From: Sediminicoccus sp. KRV36
GTDB taxonomy: Bacteria; Pseudomonadota; Alphaproteobacteria; Acetobacterales; Acetobacteraceae
Assembly: GCF_023243115.1 (NCBI RefSeq)
Contig: NZ_CP085081.1
Coordinates: 806,001 to 870,000, forward strand
Reading direction: 5' to 3'
DNA: 64,000 nucleotides
The position numbers and the translations under genes are program-made. Position 1 is the stretch's first letter. Each line of letters opens with the position of its first letter. Positions 27,101 through 39,100 of this stretch are shown here, piece by piece. The notes beneath the pieces are model-generated. The model had not been told where the DNA came from, did not search any database, and worked only from the letters and a program-made list of their open reading frames with translations.

Positions 27101-30100
27101 GCTGGTGCCCAGCGTGGCATCGCCCTGGCCGGCCAGAATGGTCAGCGCGCCGGCAGCATTCACCGCAGCGCCGTCGGACAGCGCCAGTCCGCCCTGCGGC
27201 ATCCGTAGCGACATATCTGCCAGCGAGGCCAGGGTGGCGCCGCTGCCGGCCAGCAGGTCGCCCCGGGCCACGTCGATCGAGACCGAACCTGCCGCGCTGA
27301 ACAGCGCCTGGCTGCCCATGCCGAAGTCGCCCTCGCCGACGCTGACCGTGGCAGCGCCGCCCACGCGGATGGCGGCGCTGGTCGTCAGCGTCACCGGCCC
27401 GCCGATGACGGCGTCGAGCGCGTTGACGGTGGTGATGGTCGCCTGGCTCGCCAGCGAGAGCGCGCCATCCGAAACCCGCAGGTCCAGGCTTGCGGCGTTG
27501 ACGCTGGCGCTGGTGCCCAGCGTGGCATCGCCCTGGCCGGCCAGAATGGTCAGCGCGCCGGCAGCATTCACCGCAGCGCCGTCGGACAGCGCCAGTCCGC
27601 CCTGCGGCATCCGTAGCGACATATCTGCCAGCGAGGCCAGGGTGGCGCCGCTGCCGGCCAGCAGGTCACCCCGGGCCACGTCGATCGAGACCGAACCTGC
27701 CGTGCTGAACAGCGCCTGGCTGCCCATGCTGAAGTCGCCCTGGCCGACGCCGACCGTGGCCGCGCCACCCACGCGGATGGCGGCGCTGGTCGTCAGCGTG
27801 ACCGGCCCGGCGGCGTCGATCCTCAGCTCTCCGGTCGTGCCGACCTGGGCGCGGTCGGCGAAGCTGACGCCGCCGGCCCCGGTGGCGATGCTGAGCTGGC
27901 GGGCCTGGACCGAGGCATCGCTGCCGAAGCTGACATCGCCCAACCCGGCGCTGATGATGGCAGGGCCGGTGACGTTGGCCGCGGCGCCGCTGGCGAAGCT
28001 GACCGCCTGGCCGGCGGTGATGGTCGCCGGGCCGGTGACGTCCAGTCGGGCCTGGCCGTCGAAGCGGGCCGAGCCGAGGGTCGCGGTAAGCATCAGGCTG
28101 GCGGCGTCCAGTTCTGCCAGCTGGCCGAAGGTGATGTCGCCCCCCGCTGCGGTCAGGCTGGCGGCGCCGCCTATCTCGGCCAGCGCGCCATCGGCGAAGC
28201 TGATGCCGCTGCCAGCCTGCACCGTGGCATCGCCCGCGATGCGGAGGCTTGAATTGCCACCGAAGCCGACCGAGCCGGTGGTGGCGGCGAGGGCCAAGGT
28301 TTCGGCACTGACCTGCGCCCCGTTGCCGAAGCCGATATCGCCACCGGTGGCGGTGATGTCGAGCAGCGTGCCGACCTGGACCCTGGCGCCATCCGAGGCG
28401 GTGAAACCGCCGCCCGCGAGCGTGGCGATGAGATCCTGCGTCGCGGTGACCTGGGCGCCGGCGCGGAATGCGATGTCGCCGGCATTGGAAGTCAGGAGGA
28501 TCCGGTCACCGCTCATGCTGTCCGTGACGGTCAGGTCAGCCTCCATCACGGCGGAGCCTGTGGTGGTGGCGCTGAAGCCCTGGATGGTGGTGTCGCGCAG
28601 CAGGTGGATGTAGGCGGCGCCGCTGCGGGCCTGGACCTGGTCCAGCAGCGCCGCCGAGATGTCGATGGCGCCGATATCGGTGATGTTGCCGATGGCCTGG
28701 GCGGTCATGCTGGCGATGCGACCGCCACCGATCACCTCGATATTCGGGCGGCTGAGCAGCTCGTCGACCGTGTTGTCGAGGATGTCACCGGTGCGGGAGT
28801 TCAGCGTCAGCGTCCCGCCATCCACCAGCAGGTGGCTCAGCAGGATGTTGCTGGCGGCGGTGATGCTGGCGTCGCCGGCCACGCGCATCTCCGCCGCATC
28901 GGCCATGACCAGCCGGCCGAGATCCACGGTCAGCACCGTGGCGCCCGCGCTGAGCGGACCGTTCAGCGTCAGATCGCCATCGAGGACGGCAAGCTGCAGC
29001 GGCCCGGCCAGTGTGACGGCGCCGAGGCCGAGGGCCTGGGTGGACACGAGATAGACGCCAAGCTCGCCGCCCTGCAGCTGGTCCAGCCGGTCCACCGCGA
29101 TGCTGACGGCGCCGCCCGGGGCCGCCGTGCCGACGCCACGGGCGTTGATGCGCAAGGCGGTGCCGGTGCCGGTTGCGTAGATGTTCTCCAGCGGGCTGTT
29201 GGCGCCGTCGAGCACCCGGCCCCCGGTGGAGGTCAGCGAAATGATGCCGCTCTCGGTGGAAAGCTGCGTCAGGGAGATGTCGTCGCGGGTGGCGATGGTC
29301 AGGTCCGCGACTGCGGCCACCGAGCCTTCGCTGGTCATGCCGAGGCCGCCGGCCGCCACCCCCAGGCTGGCGCTGCCGACCGTCATTGCGCCAGCCAGCG
29401 TCAGGTTGCCGCTGTCGAGGCGGAGCGCGAAGGCGCCGGTGCCAGTGCCGATGGCGCCGAGCACGAGGCCCGAGGTGCCAGGATAGGTGCTGGCCACCAG
29501 ATAGGCGTCGCCCGAAGTGGTGGTCACGCCGGCAAGCCGGCGGGCCGAGAGCGTGATGGCGCTGCCGGCACTGCCGATGCTGCTGCCGGACAGCGTCAGC
29601 GCCCCGCTGCCGGTGAGGTTCGTACCAGGTGCGCCCAGCCCGTTGATGATGGCGCCGCCGGCCAGGACACTGGTTCTGCCGCCGCCGAAATCCACGGTGC
29701 CGAGCGTGATGTCGCCGCTGGCCGCCATGCCGAGCGCGTTGATCGTGGTGAGCGAGGCGGTGGCACTCATCGAGATCGTGCCGGCCAGCGCGTTGATCTG
29801 CGCCGCCCGGGCCTTGACCTGGCCTTGCAGCAAGATGTCGCCGCTCTGGGCGGTCAGCTCGACCGTGCCGTCGCTGGTCAGGTCACGCAGCGTGATGCCG
29901 CCGGTCAGTCCAAGCCGCAGGTCGCCAATGTGGCCATCCGCCTTCAGCACGGTCGCGGTGTCGATGTCGATGTCGCCATCCGTGACCGCGGAGCCGATCT
30001 GCTGCGCATCCAGGCTGATGCCCTTGGTGGCGTCGCTGGTGGTCAGCAGGGCGTTCTCACGCCCCGCGGTGCCGTCCAGGATGGCGCCCGCGGTGCTGAG

Positions 30101-33100
30101 CAGGGTGATATTGCCGCCGAGGCTGGTGAGGTTGGTGAGGGTGATATTGCCGGTCGTGGTCACGCCGATGTCGCCATCGGCGGTGACGGAGGCGCGGCCG
30201 GACTGGGTGAAGCCGCCGGCGCCGACCACCAGGTCCAGCGTCTCCACGGAGGAGGCGCCGGTCATGGTCACGCTGCCGCTCGTCTGCGCGAAGCTGACGG
30301 CGGCGGCGGTGTTGAAGGTGCCGATGCTGACATCGCGGCGCGAGATGAGGTTGATGCCGGTGGCGCCGGGGCCGCGGGCGGTGCTGGCCAGTTCCGAAAT
30401 GGCGGGCGTATCCACCACCACCGCCTTGGCCAGGCTGCCGATATTCGCCGCGGTCAGGCCGAGCGTGCCGTTGGCGACGATCAGGTTGGTGCCGGCATCG
30501 GCCAGGGTGTTGATGATGTCGGCATCCGTGCGGAGCGTGACGTTGCCGTCGGCAGCGCTGATCCGCGTCAGCAGGATATCGCCGGATGCATGGATGGAGA
30601 CCGTGCTTCCGGAGACGATGCTGGAGCCGGACTCCTGCACGAAGCGGCCATCCCTGACCGCGATCTGCACGGAACCGGCACGGATCGGCCCCTGCACGAA
30701 CAGGTCGTCCGCCATCACGTCCAGCACCAGCGCCGTGGAGATGTCCACGCCGCTCAGCACGGGGTCTATCGCGAAGGCGACATAGGCCGCGCCGGTTGCG
30801 GCGTACAACTGGGTGACCCGGGCGACCGCGACCTGCAGCATGGCATCGCCCGGCGCGCCGATGGAGCCGGCGGCCATGGCGAGCGTGCCCTTGGTGGCGA
30901 TGTTGGTCGCCCCACGGGCGGCATTGGTGATGGCGCCGCTGCTCGCCAGCGTGATCACCTGGCCGGACCCGGCGGTGGCGTCGCCGATCACCCGCGCCAG
31001 CGAAAGGCCGGCCGTGGCGCTGAGCAAGATATCGCCCTGCACGGCGATGGTCGCTACCGAGGCCATGTCGAAGCGGCCGCCGAGGTTCAGCGTCAGCGTG
31101 GCAGCGGTGATGCCCTGCTGGAGCGTGGCGCTGGCAGCGCCGGAGGTCAGGCTCAGCCCGCCGCCGGTCTGCAGGCTGCCCAGCGCCACCCCCGGCGCAC
31201 CGGCCGCGTTCTGCAACGCCACCCAGGCATCGCCGGTCACGCGAAGCAGGCTGATGGCGGTGGCGTCCACGCCGAGCGCGCTGGTCGCGCTGCCCAGGCT
31301 GGCGGCGGTGACGCGGAGGTCCCCGGCGGCCAGGTTGGCCTGTTGCCCCACCCCGGTCAGCGCCTGCCCCGCCGCCTGCACCGTCAGCGTGCCCAGCGCC
31401 GAAAGGTTGCTGATGGCAGCGGCGCCGGTGGTGGTGAGCACGAGGTCGCGCGTCGCGGCCAGGCTGGCCCTGGCTTCCATCTCAAGCCCGGAGCTGCCGA
31501 CGGTCAGGCTGGCGTCGCGGCCGGCGGTGGCGGTGCCGGACAGCCGCAACAGGCCGGGCCCGGCGGTGGCGATGACGAGGTCCTGCCCGGCGGCGAGGTC
31601 GCCGAGGAGAAGGTCGCCCGCGCCGATGAAGCCGGCGACCACCACGCCAAGGCTGCCGCCCGCGCTGAGCGTACCGACTCTGCCGGCGTTGACGTTGATG
31701 TCGCCAGGCTGGGTGTTGCCGTGGTCGGCGGCGTCCGACCGCAGCGTCACCGCCAGGTTGCCGCCGCTGGCCAGGGTCACGCCGCCCTGGGTGATGATGT
31801 TCGCAGTCTCGTCGGCGCGCGCGTCAACCAGTGTGCCGGCGCTGCTGGTGATGCTGATGCCGCCCTGCACCGCCTGCACGCGGCCGAGCGAAATGTCGCC
31901 GGTGGCGGTGAGCGTCACGCCGGCGGCAAGGCTGGTGCCGGCGGCGGTGCTGCTCAGCACGCGGCTGCCGGCCATGCCGATGCCGCCGCCGGTCACGCCG
32001 ATGGCGATGCCCTGGGCGGTGATGTCGGCGTTGAGGGCCAGGTCGCCGCCGCTTGCGGTCAGCGTGAAGGCATCGCGCACCGCAACGCTGCCCAGACTGG
32101 CCCGGCTGGCGCTGATCGTGACGGTGGCCGCTCCGAGCGTCGCACTCAGCGCATCCAGCGCCACTGCGCCGGGATTGGTGACGGCAAGCCACAGGCTGCC
32201 GCTGGTGGCGGTGGCGGAAGCCAGCTGGGCGGTACCGAGGCTGAAGGCTTGCGTGGCGCTGCCGATGCTGGCGGCGCGCAGCGTTGCAGCACCGCTACCG
32301 GCCAGGTTGACCGCGCCGGCCGAGACATCGGCGGCGCTCAGCTGGCTGAGCAACGCGCCGTCGATGGTCAGGCTGGTGGTGAGCGTGCCGGCATTGATCC
32401 GGCTGATCCGCGCGTCACCGCCGGCCGTGATGGTCAGCGGGCCCGTGGTGGCGGCGGCCGTGGCGGTGGCGGCCATTGTCAGGTCGCCGGTGGTGCCGAT
32501 GTCTAGGCTGGCGCCGCTGACGCTGCCGTTCAGCAGCAGCGTGCCCCCCGCCCGCAGCACCGCGGCGCCGCTGGCATCCAGCAGGGCGATGGTCAGGGCG
32601 TTGCTGTCGGTGATGCGGATATCGGCGCCGGTCACGCTGACGGTGCCGAGCTCGTTGGCGGCGTTGGTCAGTGTCACCGACTGGCGGTTCAGCCCGGTGA
32701 TGGCGGTCAGGTCCAGGCTGCCCTGGGCGCGCAGTGCGCCCGTCTGGCTGACGGCGCCGGCCGCGCGCAGGACGGCATCGCCGCCGATGCTAAGCGCACC
32801 AAGGCTGAGCGCACCGCCCGCGGTGAGGTCGAGCGCACCGGCCAGGCTGCCATCCAGCGCCAGCGCCGTGCTCGTCGCCAGCCGCACATCCTGCGCCTCG
32901 ATGAGACGGACGCTCCCCAGCGCATTGCCGGCATCGCCGAGCCGGACATCGCCCTGCGCCGAGAGCCGCAGCGTGCCGATGACAAGGCTGGTCGCGTCGC
33001 GCTGGCTGATGCCGCCGCCCGCGGTGAGTGTCGCGGTGCTGGTAACGATGAGGCCGCCCAGACGCAGGGCATCGGCATCCACCAGTGTCAGATTGGCGGC

Positions 33101-36100
33101 GGCCCCAAGCAGCGCGCCGCCCAGCGCGATGCCTCCATCCAGCGTCACGTCCTGGCCGCTGGCGGCGAGGCTGAGGTCGCCCCCCACGGCCAACCTGCCG
33201 CTGTCGGTCACGGCGCCGCCGGCGGCCAGCATCAGGTTGCCACCGACCGACAGCGTGCCGAAATCCACCGCCCCGCCAGCGGTCACCTGCGCCGCACGGT
33301 CCACGCTGCCCAAAAGCTGAAGGCCGGTCGCGTCACGCAGCGCCAGCGTATCGGCCGCGAGGAGCCGGACGGTGGCAAAGTCGTTGCCGGCATTGTCCAG
33401 GGTCACCGCCTGGTTGCGCTGCCCGCCGCCGCTGCCGGTATGGGCGTCCAGCGTCAAGGTGCCGCCGACCACCATCTGGGTCCCAGCCTGCTGGGTGATA
33501 CGGCCCGCAGCGGTCAGGCTGACGGCGCCCCCGACGTTCACGCCAGCCATCTGCAGGGCCAGGTTGTTGACCAGCACCACCGGCCCGGCACCGGTGAGTG
33601 CGACGCTGCCGGCCAGCAGGTTGGTGCCGCCCAACTGTATGCCGCCGGCGGTGGCAGTGAAGCTGGCGTTGCCGCCCACGGCCAATGGCGCCGTTTCGGC
33701 AATTCCGCCGCTGCTGGTGCTGACGGAAAGGTCGCCGCTGAGGGCGAGGCCGCCCAGCGTGACAAGGCCACCGGCCGCAAGCGCCAGGCTGCGCCCGGCA
33801 CCGGAGATCACCAGGCCCGTGCTGGTCGTCAGCCGCGCATCCTGCACCGCCTCCAGCACCACTGCGCCGAAGCGGTTGGCCGCTTCTGCCAGCGTGATGT
33901 CCTGGGCCACGCCATTGGCCAGCGCGCGCAGGCGCAGCGTGCTGCCGCTGCCCAGCTGGATGGCGCCGCCCGCCGCCTCGGTGATGGTGCCGGCCACGTT
34001 CAGCGTGAGATCGCCGGCCGCCGTCACGGTACCGAGGGTGAGCGCGCTGCGGGTCGCAAGCCGCACCGCCTGCGCCCCGGTGACGCCCAGCACGCCACCG
34101 AAGCTGTTGTTGCCCGTCAGCGTGATGGCACCGGCAGCGCCGAGCGTGACATTGCCGCCGATGCTCAGCGCGCCATCCTGGCTGATGCTGCCTGCCGTGG
34201 CCGTACCGGTGAGCGAGGCGGCATCGGCGATGCCGGCCAGCACAAGGTCAGTGCCCGCGGTGGCACTGACGGCGCCGGCCTGGATGACGGAGAGGCGCAG
34301 CGCGCCCGAATCCCGCAGCGTGGCACTGCCGGCGGCGATGATGCCGACGCCCTGCGCGAAGCGGTTGCCCGCATTGGCGAGCGAAACCGCGAAGCCGGCA
34401 TTGCTGACAGTGGTGGTGCCGCCGATGAGCAGCGCGCCACTGCCCTGCAGGGCGCCGGCCGCGTTCAGCACCAGCGCGCCGGTGGCGGCAATGGCGCCGA
34501 GCGTCATGGCGTTGGCATCGGTCAGGCTGACGTTGCGGGCGGCCTGGATGGAGACGGCGCCGCCGAAGTCGTTGGCACCCACGAGGATGACGTCGGCCGT
34601 TCCGGCGTTGAAGCCGGTGGTGCCGGTGACCACCAGCGGCCCGGTGCCGCCGATGCCGGCCGCCGTGGCCAGCAGCGCGCCGCCGACCCCGGTGGCACCG
34701 AAGGTCAGCGCGCCACCGGCGGAGAGGCTCAGCGCACCGGCCAGCTGCCCGGAGATGCCGAGGGCGCCGGACTCCACCAGCGTGACGTTGCGGGCCGAGA
34801 CGATGGCGACGCCGCCGGCGAAGCGATTGGCGGCGCTGTCCAGCACGGCGTCATTGCCGCCCAGCGTCAGCGTGGTCAGGCCGGCGACCGTGGTCGCGCC
34901 GGTATCGGTCACGGTGCCGCCGGCATTGAGGCCAAGCGTGCCGCCGACCGAGAGGCCGCCCAGCGCCAGGGCCGCACCGCTGGTCAGGCTGGCATTCCCG
35001 TCGGCCGTCAGGGTAGCGGCAAGCTCGTCGCGGTCGCGCAGCGTCAGAGCGCCGCCTGTCGCGACCAGGCTGCTGAAGTCGTTACCCGCTTCGGCAAGGC
35101 TGATGTCGTAGCGGCGCGTCGCGGCGCCGCTGCCGGATTGGGCGGTGAAGCTGGCGGTGGTGCCGACGCCATCCACCAGGATCGCGCTGCCGGCCTGCTG
35201 GATGATGGTGCCGCCGGCCGTCAGGGTGAAGTTGCCCGAGGCCGTGATATTGCCGAGCAGGATCCCGGTGCTGTCGGCCAGTTGCACATTGCGCGCCGCC
35301 AGAACGGTCAGGCCGGCGATCCTGTTGGTGCCGCCCAGTGTCACGTCGTGGTTGGCATCGTCGATGGTCAGCATGCCACCCACGGCCAGCCCGGCGCTGC
35401 CGGTGATATCGCCGCCGGCGCTGCGCAGCAGGAGGTTGCCGCTGACCAGGCTGCCGCCGAGTTGCAGCGCACCGGCCGCACCCAGGGCGGCATTCTGCGC
35501 CCGCAGGATGCTGACCGTGCCGCCGAACTGGTTCGCCACCGCGTCCAGCAGCGCGTCGCCGCCGGCACTCAGGATGGCTCCGCCGGAAAGGTTGAGCGCG
35601 GTGCCACCGGCCTGGGTGATGTTGCTGCCGGCCGTTGCGCCCAGCGACGTGGCGCCGAGGTTGCCGAGTTGCAGCGACGTCGCATCCACCAGGATCACGG
35701 CGCCGGCGGTGCCGCCGACCGCGCCCTGGAAGTCGTTGCCCGCCTCGTCCAGCGTGACCGAGGCACCGCCCGTGTGCAGCGTCAGCCCGCCGGCGATGCT
35801 GGAGGCGGCACTGTCGGTGATCGCGCCGCCGGTGGTGAGCGTCAGGCCGCCGGTTGCGATCACGCCCGCCAGGTCAATCCCGTCGCGGTCCGTGACGACC
35901 AGGCTGGCGCCGTCGAGCGCGAGGCGGCCGAAGGCGTTGTTCGGCTGGTCGAGCGTGATGTTCCAGGTGGTGCTGCCGTTGCGCGCCATGGCGCGGGTTG
36001 TGGCATTCGTGGTGGTGACGATCGCGGTGCCGGCCTGCTGCACAATCGCGCCATAGGTGGAGATCAGCTCCAGGTCGCCGCCGGGGTTCAGGTTGCCGAG

Positions 36101-39100
36101 CACCAGGCTGTTCGTTACGCCTGAGCCATTGGCGCGCAGCGTCAGCTTGCCGCTGGCATCGGCGCGGCCCACGGCCAGGCCGCCGCCCTGCTCGTTCACC
36201 ACGGCGTCGCCGCCCTGGGCGTCGAGCAGGGTCAGCTCCGTCATCTGGCCGGACGGCCGGCTGAAGGTGAGGTAGAGGCCGCCGCCAGTGGTCTTGACCA
36301 GCGAGGCCAGCGGCGTCGAGAGGTTCACGTCGTCCAGCGTGGTGCCGAGGCTCCGCCCCGTGACGGAGAGGCTGATGCTGGCGGTGACATTGGGGGTTTC
36401 CAGCCCGCCCAGGACGCTGGTGTCCGCATCGGTCACGGCGCCGCCGGCGACGATGGTGACGTTGCCGCCCTGGACCTGGCCCAGCGCCATGTCGGCGCCG
36501 GATGTCAGGAACACGCTGCCGCTGGACCCGGCCGATGCGCCATCGCCCATGGTCAGCGCGCCGCCCGCGGTCAGGCGCAGGTCGTTGCCGTTGCCGGCGG
36601 TGACGCTGGCGCCGCTCTCCACCCGGATGTCACGCCCTGCCGTTGCGGTCAGTGACGTGGCGGCCGTGGTGGCGCCGGAGAAGGCGATGTTCTCGGCACC
36701 GAGCGTGATAGCACCACCCTGCGTCGCGAGGCCGACCACGTTGAGCCGGCCGGTGACGCCGGTGATGGTGACCGGCCCGAGGAAATAGCCGGCCAGGGTG
36801 AAGTCGCCATCCAGCTGCGTGATGGTCAGCGTCGGCACGCCGCCGACCGAGGCATTCGTGGCAACGAAGCCGGTGGCCGGGTTGCTGACCAGCCCTGCCA
36901 GCAGGGTGCGGGAGAATTCGAGGTTGGTGCTCTCCAGCCCCTGGTTGCGGGCATAGGCGTGGAAGGCGCCGGCCGAGACGTCGATGGAGCGCGACAGGTC
37001 CAGCCCGTAGAGCGTGTCGAGGAAGGTCGCGACGGCGGCGCCGTTGGCGCTGCGTGCCGGCCAGCTGGCCTGCGGGATGTCCAGCCGGTCTATCGAGGCG
37101 CTGCCCGGGTCTTCCTTGACCTCGCCGCTGGTGAAGATCCGTACCAGGCCCTTGGTGCCGGCGTTGATCTTGTCCACCAGCACGCCACCGTCACCGGCGC
37201 GCAGCTCCATGGTGTTGCTGGCCAGGTCGCTGTCGAACTGCGCCTGCGCGACGGTCAGCTGGCCGCCGGTCTGCACCGAGAGGAAGCCGGCATTGAGCCG
37301 GGCCGCAAGCACCAGGTCGCCGACATTGTCGAGCCGGATGCCGGTGCCGGAATAGGCCGTGAGGTAGGCCGGGTCGCCAGTGCCGGCGATGCTGCGGCTG
37401 GTGACGCTGCCGGCCGTGCCGGTGGTCAGCGTGGCGCTGGCCACCTCGGTGCGCAGGTCTATCGTGGAGGCGGCGTTGACGGTCAGGCTGCCAGCGACCA
37501 GCCGGGTGGCGCTGTTGAAGATGGCACCGCCGGTGCCGGGTGCCACCAGCAGCTTGCCGGCATCGGTCGGATCCACCGCAGGCGTGCCGGGTTGGCTCAG
37601 CGCGGCGACGCGCAGATCCACGCTGCGGCTGACCTGGGTGGCCTGGCCATTGGCGCCGGTGGCGACGACGCTGATGGTCTTGCCAGCGCCGATGCCGAGG
37701 GCGAGGTAGTCGGCGTCGGTCAGCGTGTAGCTCCAGCTTGTGCCGGTGACGTTGGCCTGTGCCGTGCTCCCGGGCAGGCGCACGGTCACCGTGGCACCGG
37801 GCTCGACATCACCGGTCAGCACCACGCCGGCCGCGCGCTCGGTCAGGTTGACCACATCGTCGCCGGTCACCTTGCCGAAGGAGATGCCGGGGGCCTGGGT
37901 GTTGATGGTCAGGGCCAGCGCGGCGCTGGCTGGGCTGAGGTTGCCGGCGCCATCGGTGGCACGGGCGACCAGCGAGTGGTCGCCATCCGACAGTGCGGTG
38001 GCGGGGCGGAAGCTCCAGCTGCCATCGGCGCCGGCCAAGGTCTCGCCCAGCGCCACGGTGCCGCTGAACAGCTGCACCCGCGCGCCGGCATCGGCGGTGC
38101 CGGTCAGTGTGGGCCGATCATTGCCGGTGGTGCCCGCAACCGTGGTGAAGCTGGGGGCAGCGGCGGCCGTGCTGACCGTGAAGGCGTAGCTGGCCGAAGC
38201 CGTCGCATTGCCGGCCGCGATGGCGGTCACGGCGTAGGCGCCGGGCGCGAGATCCGCCGCGAAGCCATACTGCCAGCGGCCATCCGCATCGGCGGTGACC
38301 GTGGCGATGCTGCCGCCCGTGGCGAAGGCCAGGCTGACGCTGGCGCCGGCATCGGCGAAGCCGCGCAGCGTCGGCCGCAGCGCATTGGTCGCGCCATCGC
38401 CCGGGCGCCCGCCATCCTCGACGATGCCGGCGATGCTCGGCACTGCGGTGGTGACGGGCGGAATGGTGACGGTGAGCGTGGCGGAGGCCGTGCTGGCATT
38501 GCCCTGGGCGTCCACCGCGACGGCCAGGATGGCGGTGTCGCCGGGTGGCAGCGCGCGCGTCAGTGCCGTGCCGTCCAGGCTCCAGGCGCCGGTCGCATCG
38601 GCGGTGGCGCTGCCCAGCAGGTCGGCACCAGTGACGGCGTAAAGCCTGACCGTGGAATTGGCCGGCGCCTGCCCGCCAATGGTGGGCCGGCCATCGGCCA
38701 GGTTGCCGCTTGCCACCAGGGCGGTGGGCGCGACCGGCGCCGTGCTGGCGACCGGGATGGTCGTGGCGAAGGACGCCATGGCGGTCCCGGCGCTGGCGGT
38801 GATCGTGAAGGCCAGCGCCCCCTGCGGCAGCAGCGCGGCGCCGGCGGCATCAATGCTCGCGCTCCAGGCCAGGCCACGCGCGCTCGCGGTCAGCGTGGCG
38901 GCATAGCTGTGTGTCGTCCCGCTGGCATCGGTGAAGGCGATGGCGAGGGCGGTGGTGCCCAGGCCGGCCGTGCCGGTGAGGCGGAAGCCCTGGGCGGCAC
39001 TGGCCAGCAGGCTGCCGCCTGGGACGGCGTCCAGCGTCGCGGCAGGTGCGGCGGCGTGCACCACCACGGGCAGCGAGGCCGGGCTGGCATTGCCGTTGGC

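Noticed and set aside
25747..27800. CRISPR array
   Set aside because: The 408-bp units abut without spacers, lie inside a coding frame and encode protein repeats.
28604..32506. Long plus-strand open frames opposite the giant gene (for example 25602-28613, 28604-32506, 36959-41191, 55505-60658)
   Set aside because: They mirror the repeats of the minus-strand gene, have biased compositions rich in Arg, Gly, His, Gln or Ala, Pro and Ser with no domain, and follow from high GC and the absence of stops in the complementary frame.
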